Positions 7,361-13,037 of a stretch of DNA of 16,011 nt are shown in pieces. Position 1 is the first letter of the stretch. Each line of letters opens with the position of its first letter. The DNA is taken from contig CAZHMN010000070.1 in the NCBI GenBank assembly GCA_964533705.1, positions 1-16,011 of the forward strand, written 5' to 3'. The stretch is from CAZHMN01 sp964533705. Lineage in GTDB: Bacteria > Electryoneota > B3-LCP. Under the pieces are notes generated by a model. That model did not search any database. It worked only from the letters and a program-made list of their open reading frames with translations, and was not told where the DNA came from. The position numbers and the translations under genes were made by a program.

Positions 7361-8217
7361 CGGATATAAAAAAAATCGCTGTTATAGGAGCCGGTACGAT
7401 GGGCAACGGCATCGCACACGTTGCTGCTCAGACCGGACTGGACGTGGTCTTAATTGACGTCAAGCAGGAGTACCTGGACCGCGCTCGAGGTATCATCGAG
7501 AAAAATATGGGCAGGCAGGTGAAAAAAGAGATCATCACCCAGGAGCAAATGGACGCGGCGCTGAATAGAATAAATTTCACCACCGATTGGAGCGAAATTC
7601 CCAATGTGGACTTCATCGTAGAGGCGGCGACGGAAAACAAATCCCTGAAAGTGGATATTTTCCGCCGTCTGGATGAAGCCGCTGCAGCGGGTGTTATTCT
7701 GGCTTCGAACACTTCTTCGATCTCCATCACCGAGATCGCCGCGGTGACCCAGCGCGCCGACAAAGTGATCGGCATGCACTTCATGAATCCAGTACCCATG
7801 ATGAAGCTGGTCGAGGTTATTCGCGGATTGGCCACCTCCGATGAAACCTATAATACGGTCGCCGATTTGGCCGCGAAGATGGGGAAAACCCCGGTGGAAG
7901 TCAACGATTACCCCGGCTTCGTCGCCAACCGCATTTTACTGCCCATGATCAACGAAGCGGTTTACTGCCTGATGGAGGGTGTTGCCACTCGTGAAGCCAT
8001 AGATACCGTCATGAAACTGGGCATGGCTCATCCCATGGGGCCGCTGACCCTGGCCGACCTGATCGGTCTGGACGTTTGCCTCTCCATTATGGAAGTGTTG
8101 CACGAAGGATTGGGAGATTCCAAGTATCGTCCCTGTCCTCTGCTCAAGAAGATGGTCGCAGCCGGCTATCTAGGCCGGAAGACGGGCATGGGATTTTACG
8201 ATTATAGAGAGCAATAG
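7357..8217 (+). CDS. hbd: 3-hydroxybutyryl-CoA dehydrogenase
   Basis: A 286-residue single-function 3-hydroxyacyl-CoA dehydrogenase that interconverts acetoacetyl-CoA and 3-hydroxybutyryl-CoA in the cytoplasm. The N-terminal Rossmann fold shows GAGTMGNGIA (11-20), with D34 at the end of the second strand, which favours NAD(H) over NADP(H). Catalytic residues align as S120 (in SNTSS), H141 (in GMHFMNPVP) and N191 (in GFVANRI). The C-terminal dimerisation domain ends in the usual GYLGRKTGMGFYDY. The length is that of clostridial-type Hbd, with no fused enoyl-CoA hydratase domain. A separate crotonase gene is therefore needed, and none is visible here. The start is fixed by the GGAGG 4 nt upstream. 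The next gene, an acyl-CoA dehydrogenase, starts 53 bp downstream. Confidence 0.95.
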   Translation: MADIKKIAVIGAGTMGNGIAHVAAQTGLDVVLIDVKQEYLDRARGIIEKNMGRQVKKEIITQEQMDAALNRINFTTDWSEIPNVDFIVEAATENKSLKVDIFRRLDEAAAAGVILASNTSSISITEIAAVTQRADKVIGMHFMNPVPMMKLVEVIRGLATSDETYNTVADLAAKMGKTPVEVNDYPGFVANRILLPMINEAVYCLMEGVATREAIDTVMKLGMAHPMGPLTLADLIGLDVCLSIMEVLHEGLGDSKYRPCPLLKKMVAAGYLGRKTGMGFYDYREQ

Positions 8218-8270
8218 GCCAAGTTTGCTTTTAGATGCATCGAACTTGAACCAAATAGCAAGGAATCTCC

Positions 8271-9431
8271 ATGGACTTAACATATACTGAAGAGCATGAA
8301 CTAATTCGTAAGACGGCGAGGGAGTTCGCGCAGGAGAAGCTCTTACCGGGCGTTGCCGAGCGAGATCAAACGATGGGCTACGCCAGAGAACAGATCCGCG
8401 AGTTAGCCGAGCTGGGTTTCTTCGGAATGTTTTTCCCGGAGGAATACGGTGGCGCCGGTTTGGACTCCATCAGCTACTGCATTGCCATCGAAGAGCTGTC
8501 CAAAGTTGACGCCTCAGTCGGCGTCATCATATCGGTGACCAACTCTCTGGCCGCTTATCCCATCTACACGTTTGGTACAGAAGAACAGAAGAAGAAATTC
8601 CTGGTGCCGCTGGCGTCCGGCCAGAAGTTGGGCGGATTCTGCCTGACCGAACCAGGGGCTGGTTCCGATGCCGCCGCTCTAACGACAACGGCAGTGCGAG
8701 ATGGTGATAATTATATCGTCAACGGTGCCAAGCATTTCACTACTTCCGGAAAAAACGGCGATCTTTTCGTCGTATCTGTGATGACAGATAAATCAAAAGG
8801 CGCAAAAGGTACCACCTCCCTGATTATCGAACAGGGCACGCCCGGCATGACGGTGCAGCCTCCCGAGCACAAGTTGGGCATCCGGGGCACCGATACACAC
8901 GCCATCACCTTTGAAGATTGCCGGGTACCCGTGGCCAACCGTCTGGCCAACGAAGGCGATGGTTTTAAAGTTGCTATGACGGCGCTTGATTCGGGGCGAA
9001 TGGGTGTCGCCGCCCAGGCACTGGGTATCGCTCAGGCTTCACTCGACGCTTCCCTGCAATATGTGCACGAACGTCAGCAGTTCGGGAAGTACCTCAAGGA
9101 TTTTCAGGCGATTCAATTCAAGCTGGCGGACATGGAAACGCGCATTCAGGCGGCCCGGCTCCTGCTCTATCAATCTGCGTTGAAAAAAGATAGCGGGCAG
9201 CGCTATTCTAAGGAAGCGGCTATGGCCAAAGTGTACTGTTCGGAAACGGCCATGTGGGCTGCCACCGAGGCGGTGCAGATTTATGGTGGATACGGGTATA
9301 CGACAGAATATCCGGTGGAACGCTTCATGCGCGACGCCAAGATCACTGAAATATACGAAGGCACCAGCGAGATTCAGCGCATCGTCATCGCTGCTAATCT
9401 TCTGGCAGAATGGGCCAAGGTGCACGGGTAG
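8271..9431 (+). CDS. Acyl-CoA dehydrogenase (butyryl-CoA dehydrogenase-like), copy 2
   Basis: A 386-residue FAD-linked acyl-CoA dehydrogenase, complete and close in layout to the copy at 3971 but clearly diverged. Visible motifs are FPEEYGGAG (55-63), CLTEPGAGSDAAA (124-136), RQQFGKYLKDFQAIQ (268-282), IYGGYGYTTEYPVERF and the terminal IYEGTSEIQR. E363 in that last motif is the expected catalytic base. The IYEGTSEIQR ending and position directly behind hbd resemble short-chain (butyryl-CoA) dehydrogenases, so a C4 substrate is the first guess. ATG 8271 has AAGGAA 5 nt upstream. Electron-transfer flavoprotein genes that often accompany it are absent from the window. Two different acyl-CoA dehydrogenases in one block suggest separate substrates, for example straight-chain and branched-chain, which is inference. 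Confidence 0.93.
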   Translation: MDLTYTEEHELIRKTAREFAQEKLLPGVAERDQTMGYAREQIRELAELGFFGMFFPEEYGGAGLDSISYCIAIEELSKVDASVGVIISVTNSLAAYPIYTFGTEEQKKKFLVPLASGQKLGGFCLTEPGAGSDAAALTTTAVRDGDNYIVNGAKHFTTSGKNGDLFVVSVMTDKSKGAKGTTSLIIEQGTPGMTVQPPEHKLGIRGTDTHAITFEDCRVPVANRLANEGDGFKVAMTALDSGRMGVAAQALGIAQASLDASLQYVHERQQFGKYLKDFQAIQFKLADMETRIQAARLLLYQSALKKDSGQRYSKEAAMAKVYCSETAMWAATEAVQIYGGYGYTTEYPVERFMRDAKITEIYEGTSEIQRIVIAANLLAEWAKVHG

Positions 9432-9434
9432 GCA

Positions 9435-9485
9435 AGTGGTAGAACACCGCTCGTGTAATGAATAATCCTCTCGTTGTAACGGAGG
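9435..9485 (+). other. Two small hairpins between the second acyl-CoA dehydrogenase and the aminotransferase
   Basis: AGTGGT (9435-9440) pairs with ACCGCT (9446-9451). CCTC, one bulged T, and CGTT (9467-9475) can pair with AACGGAGG (9478-9485). The GGAGG of the second hairpin has no start codon at a suitable distance, since the aminotransferase ATG is about 36 nt away. Neither hairpin is followed by a T run. They may mark the end of the acyl-CoA transcript or a processing point, but that is weakly supported. Confidence 0.25.
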
Positions 9486-9522
9486 GAAACTCGCCATATA
9501 TTCAAGGTATTAGAGTTACCCA

Positions 9523-10677
9523 ATGACTCCTTCCCATCGCGCTCTTTCCATGCCCCCCTTTCGGGCTATGGAACTGTTAGCGCAAGCGCGCCTCCTTGAA
9601 TCCCAGGGGCGGGACATCGTCCACATGGAACTGGGGGAGCCCGATTTTAGAACGCCTCGTCACATCATTGAAGCGGCTTTTCGGGCGGCGGAAGATGGAT
9701 ACACTTCCTATACACCGGCAGAGGGTTTGCTGGAGCTACGCGAAGCGCTGGCGGCATACTACTATGATCAGTATCGGGTGGACGTCAATCCGGATCGGTT
9801 TATCATCACGGTGGGCTCTTCGCCCGCGCTGTGGATGATCTTTTCAGCAATCCTGGAGCCAGGCGAACGAGTACTGATAAGCGACCCGCATTATGCCTGC
9901 TACCCCAATGACGTGCGTTATGTGGGCGGTGTTCCGGTTACTTTTCCCGTTCATGCTGAGGAGGGATTCCGCATCGCTCCGGAACGCGCCTGGGAAGTGG
10001 GGGGGAAGAATGCCAAGGCGTTTCTGATCAATTCGCCGGCCAACCCCACCGGCGCAGTCATGGAATCCAACGACATGAAAGCACTGGCCAATTTGCCCGT
10101 ACAATACGTCATCTCCGATGAAATCTATCATAGAATTACATACGGTGTAAAGGCGCATTCAATCTTAGAGTATAGACCAAATGCCTTCGTCGTATCCGGT
10201 TTTTCAAAGCTGTACGCCATGACCGGCTGGCGTCTCGGGTGGATCATTTGTCCACCGGAATTCGTTGAATCTCTACGGCGAATTCATCAGAATCTCTTTC
10301 TATGCGCCTCATCATTCGTGCAGAAGGCTGGAGTCGCCGCTCTAACCGGGCCGCAGGATGAAGTGGATAAAATGGTCGGGACTTACGATGAACGCCGCGT
10401 GTTCATCCTCAGTGCACTGCGGGACATGGATTTTGGTGTCCTCGCGGAACCCAAGGGAGCTTTTTACATCCTCGCGGACGCCAGGCATCTGGATAAAAGC
10501 TCTGAGAAACTGAGCCATCGCTTGCTTGACGAGGCCGGAGTGGCCGTTACGCCCGGCATTGATTTCGGCCCCGCGGCGGAGGGATTCCTGCGCTTCTCCT
10601 ATGCGACCTCTCTCGAGCGGATAGCAGAAGGGATGGAACGAATAAAAAGCTGGTTGAAGCAACAACAGCTATCATGA
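9523..10677 (+). CDS. Class I PLP-dependent aminotransferase (aspartate aminotransferase-like)
   Basis: A 384-residue fold-type I aminotransferase, which exchanges an amino group between an amino acid and a 2-oxo acid using pyridoxal phosphate. Visible residues are LGEPDF (37-42), N174 in NSPANPTG, D199 and Y202 in SDEIYHRI, the Schiff-base lysine K229 in SGFSKLYAMTGWRLGW, and R357 in FLRFSYA, which binds the substrate carboxylate. This is the Igamma subgroup pattern of many bacterial aspartate/aromatic/alanine aminotransferases, and substrate choice cannot be decided by eye. ATG 9523 lacks a Shine-Dalgarno. A TAG four codons upstream in frame rules out a longer protein, while M10 is a possible shorter start. 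It is followed after 62 bp by a second aminotransferase gene, suggesting a shared amino-acid role. Confidence 0.92.
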   Translation: MTPSHRALSMPPFRAMELLAQARLLESQGRDIVHMELGEPDFRTPRHIIEAAFRAAEDGYTSYTPAEGLLELREALAAYYYDQYRVDVNPDRFIITVGSSPALWMIFSAILEPGERVLISDPHYACYPNDVRYVGGVPVTFPVHAEEGFRIAPERAWEVGGKNAKAFLINSPANPTGAVMESNDMKALANLPVQYVISDEIYHRITYGVKAHSILEYRPNAFVVSGFSKLYAMTGWRLGWIICPPEFVESLRRIHQNLFLCASSFVQKAGVAALTGPQDEVDKMVGTYDERRVFILSALRDMDFGVLAEPKGAFYILADARHLDKSSEKLSHRLLDEAGVAVTPGIDFGPAAEGFLRFSYATSLERIAEGMERIKSWLKQQQLS

Positions 10678-10683
10678 CAAATA

Positions 10684-10708
10684 GCCCGCGAGGAAATTTC
10701 TTGCGGGC
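10684..10708 (+). other. Strong 25-nt hairpin between the two aminotransferase genes
   Basis: GCCCGC (10684-10689) pairs perfectly with GCGGGC (10703-10708). The inner bases extend the helix by up to six more pairs (two G-U), leaving a very small AT loop. There is no downstream T tract, so it is not a standard intrinsic terminator. It begins 6 nt after the aminotransferase stop and ends 22 nt before the ilvE Shine-Dalgarno, so it could stabilise the upstream message 3' end or cause partial termination. Confidence 0.45.
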
Positions 10709-10739
10709 AACGAATTATAAGGCTTGACCCGGAGGAAAT

Positions 10740-11669
10740 ATGAATCCTGAAGATGAAAAAGGAAAAATTTGGTTTAGCGGCAAATTCGTGGATTGGATGG
10801 ACGCCAAAATCCACGTGATGTCGCATGTCATTCATTACGGCTCGGCCGTTTTTGAAGGCCTGCGCTGCTACGATACCGCCAACGGAGCCGCTACCTTTCG
10901 GCTCAAGGATCACGTGCGCCGTCTGTTCGACTCGGCGAAAATTTATCGGATGGAGCTCCCCTTCTCCCGGGAGGAGATCTTCGATGCCTGCCAGGAGACG
11001 GTACGGATCAATAATCTAAAATCCGCTTATCTGCGTCCCATCGCTTTTCGCGGCTACAACACCCTCGGTGTAGATCCCAAAGGCATCCCCGTTGAAGTCG
11101 TCATCGGCGCGATGAGTTGGGGTAAGTACCTCGGGGATGAGGCCATAAACGAGGGTGTGGACGTGCGGGTTTCTTCCTGGACGCGCATCGCCCCGAATAC
11201 CTTTCCCGCCATGGCCAAATGCGGCGCTAACTACATGAATTCTCAGTTGATTAAGATGGAAGCGGCCGCAGATGGTTATATCGAGGGCATTGCGCTGGAT
11301 GCCAGCGGATACGTCAGCGAAGGATCGGGTGAGAACATCTTCGTGATTCGCGATGGTGTGATCATCACCCCACCTTTAGGAGCGTCCGTATTGCCGGGAA
11401 TTACTCGGGACTCGGTTATTACCCTGGCTCGTGAAATGGGCTACCAGGTGATCGAACAGCTTGTCCCCAGAGAACTGCTTTACATAGCTGATGAAGTCTT
11501 CTTCACCGGCTCGGCGGCCGAAGTCAGCCCCATCCGTACAATTGATCGGATTCCCATCGGGGCCGGTCGTCGTGGCCCCATCACTGAAAAACTGCAACGC
11601 CGCTTCTTCGACATTATCGAGGGTAAAGCCGAAGACAAATATGGGTGGCTAACCTACGTATATGAATAG
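10740..11669 (+). CDS. ilvE: Branched-chain amino acid aminotransferase
   Basis: A 309-residue class IV (fold-type IV) PLP aminotransferase that interconverts leucine, isoleucine and valine with their 2-oxo acids. K160 in AMAKCGANYMNSQL is the Schiff-base lysine, matching K160 of the E. coli enzyme. E194 sits in YVSEGSGENIF, and FFTGSAAEVSPI (254-265) is the phosphate/cofactor loop. HYGSAVFEGLR (32-42) and LRPIAFRGY (98-106) complete the IlvE pattern and argue against D-amino acid transaminase or aminodeoxychorismate lyase. ATG 10740 has a strong GGAGG at 10731-10735. Beside an acyl-CoA block it could feed branched-chain oxo acids into acyl-CoA catabolism. It could equally serve biosynthesis, as no ilv or leu genes are nearby to decide. 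Confidence 0.95.
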   Translation: MNPEDEKGKIWFSGKFVDWMDAKIHVMSHVIHYGSAVFEGLRCYDTANGAATFRLKDHVRRLFDSAKIYRMELPFSREEIFDACQETVRINNLKSAYLRPIAFRGYNTLGVDPKGIPVEVVIGAMSWGKYLGDEAINEGVDVRVSSWTRIAPNTFPAMAKCGANYMNSQLIKMEAAADGYIEGIALDASGYVSEGSGENIFVIRDGVIITPPLGASVLPGITRDSVITLAREMGYQVIEQLVPRELLYIADEVFFTGSAAEVSPIRTIDRIPIGAGRRGPITEKLQRRFFDIIEGKAEDKYGWLTYVYE

Positions 11670-11714
11670 ACGGGTTTATTCAGCCCCATGAAGCTGATTA
11701 CAGGCAGTTGATCT

Positions 11715-12140
11715 ATGAAAACCCGCAGGGCTGCACGCGAATGGGCTATGAAGGTGCTCTATGCCCAGGAGATTTCCGGTGATTCCGTTGAATGGATTAT
11801 AGAGCACTTTCAGCCCACGAACGCGGGAAACGCCCATTCTATATTCGCCAACGAATTGATCGAACGCACCGACCGCATGCGGGAGCGTCTGGATCAGATT
11901 ATCCAAAAATACGTTGAGAAATGGGAACTCGAACGCATCGCTGTCCTTGACCATGTCATCCTGCGTATGGCCATATGTGAGATTCTCTTTTTCGATGATA
12001 TTCCACCCAAGGCGACCATAAACGAAGCCATTGAAATCGCCAAAAAGTATTCCACTGCAAAGAGCGATAAATTCATCAACGGCGTTCTCGATGCTGTAAT
12101 GCACCACGAATCCGGGGATCAGAAACAGAATACAACATAG
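11715..12140 (+). CDS. nusB: Transcription antitermination factor NusB
   Basis: A 141-residue all-helical RNA-binding protein that joins NusE (S10), NusA and NusG on boxA in rRNA leader transcripts to prevent premature termination. The N-terminal RRAAREWAMKVLYAQE (4-19) is the conserved helix with the arginine-rich RNA-binding start. The C-terminal half has RIAVLDHVILRMAICEILF, then IPPKATINEAIEIAKKYS and KFINGVLDAV, all hallmark NusB segments. The length is typical. Only a weak purine stretch precedes ATG 11715, but the family's N-terminus fits it exactly. The protein lies 45 bp after ilvE and 42 bp before the phosphoesterase, so all three may share a transcript. A short GGAAA/TTTCC hairpin follows the stop at 12145-12158 with no T run. 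Confidence 0.95.
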   Translation: MKTRRAAREWAMKVLYAQEISGDSVEWIIEHFQPTNAGNAHSIFANELIERTDRMRERLDQIIQKYVEKWELERIAVLDHVILRMAICEILFFDDIPPKATINEAIEIAKKYSTAKSDKFINGVLDAVMHHESGDQKQNTT

Positions 12141-12182
12141 GAAAGGAAAAGGCTTTCCCACAAATTACCCAGGAGGTCCCCC

Positions 12183-12878
12183 TTGAAAATCGCCTTCTTA
12201 TCTGATATTCACAGTAACCTCGAAGCCCTGACGGTAGCTCTGGAGGAGATCGAGCGACGTAAAGTCGACAGACTCATTTGCCTCGGTGATATTGTCGGTT
12301 ACGGGGCCAATCCCGTTGAATGTTTAGAGCTTGTTCAGTCAAAAACCTCAGACATAATATTGGGCAATCATGACGCGGCTGCTGCGAACATTCAGGACCT
12401 GGCCTATTTTAACGATTTTGCCCGAGCGGCGGCTCTCTGGACGATGTCAATTATCAGTGATGAGCAGAAGGAGTTCATCCGTTCACTCCCATATGAAATT
12501 AAGGAAAACGATCTTCACCTGGTGCACGGTACTCCCGGGGAACCCGAACGCTGGCATTACATTTTCTCAGAGTACGATGCTTCCAGTCAATTTGACGCTA
12601 TTGACGGCCGGATTTGCCTGGTAGGACATTCCCATGTTCCGGGTGATTATAGAGAGAAGAATCCCGTTGAGAACGCCCCGGCGAAGCGGATTATTAACAT
12701 CGGTAGCGTCGGCCAGCCGCGGGATCGCGACCCGCGTCTCTGTTTTGTGATTTACGATACTGAAACGGATGAAGTGGAGTTCATTCGCCAAGAGTATGAC
12801 ATAGAAGCCGCTGCCGGAAAAATCCGCCGCGCCGGCTTGCCGGAATTCCTGGCGGATCGGCTCTTGTGGGGATGGTAA
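12183..12878 (+). CDS. Calcineurin-like metallophosphoesterase family protein
   Basis: A 231-residue dinuclear-metal phosphoesterase with all family motifs: D8 and H10 in SDIHSN, D36 in LGDIVGYG, N62 and H63 in GNHD, H115 in LVHGTP, and H149 and H151 in VGHSHVP. The later INIGSVGQPRDRDP stretch (171-184) is typical of the small YfcE/MJ0936-like bacterial and archaeal group with phosphodiesterase activity on model substrates. The natural substrate is generally unknown. The start is TTG 12183, chosen because a strong AGGAGG (12171-12176) lies 6 nt upstream and the metal motif then falls at residue 8. There is no signal peptide, so it is cytoplasmic. A 159-bp gap follows before secA. Confidence 0.9.
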   Translation: MKIAFLSDIHSNLEALTVALEEIERRKVDRLICLGDIVGYGANPVECLELVQSKTSDIILGNHDAAAANIQDLAYFNDFARAAALWTMSIISDEQKEFIRSLPYEIKENDLHLVHGTPGEPERWHYIFSEYDASSQFDAIDGRICLVGHSHVPGDYREKNPVENAPAKRIINIGSVGQPRDRDPRLCFVIYDTETDEVEFIRQEYDIEAAAGKIRRAGLPEFLADRLLWGW

Positions 12879-12977
12879 AATCAGGTGACTCGTAGCAACT
12901 TTTTGATCATCCCTTCGTTAAAAATGTGGATGCATAGACAATCCCATTCGGTTAGCGTTTTATATCCAAGATTAATC

Positions 12978-12989
12978 ATAACATGTTAT
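12978..12989. promoter_or_regulatory. Perfect 12-bp palindrome overlapping a putative secA promoter
   Basis: ATAACATGTTAT is a perfect inverted repeat. Its right half runs into TGTTATTAT (12984-12992), an extended -10 promoter element (TG, one base, then TATTAT, one mismatch from TATAAT). A start of transcription near 12999 would leave a leader of about 39 nt before secA. No good -35 is present at normal spacing, as is usual for extended -10 promoters. The palindrome could be an operator; both calls are inference. The rest of the 12879-13037 interval is AT-rich and shows no gene or terminator. Confidence 0.35.
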
Positions 12990-13037
12990 TATCTACAAAA
13001 AGATGCGGTTTATTCCCTCTTGTCTGAACAATAACAC

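Noticed and set aside
9039..9497. A 152-codon minus-strand open frame
   Set aside because: It is antisense to the conserved C-terminal part of the second acyl-CoA dehydrogenase, with no independent support.
10684..10708. Intrinsic terminator call for the hairpin between the aminotransferase genes
   Set aside because: No T tract follows the stem on the plus strand, and no minus-strand gene exists for it to serve.
12903..12931. A sigma-70 promoter using TTGATC as -35 upstream of secA
   Set aside because: No acceptable -10 hexamer is found 16-18 bp downstream; the extended -10 at 12984-12992 is better.
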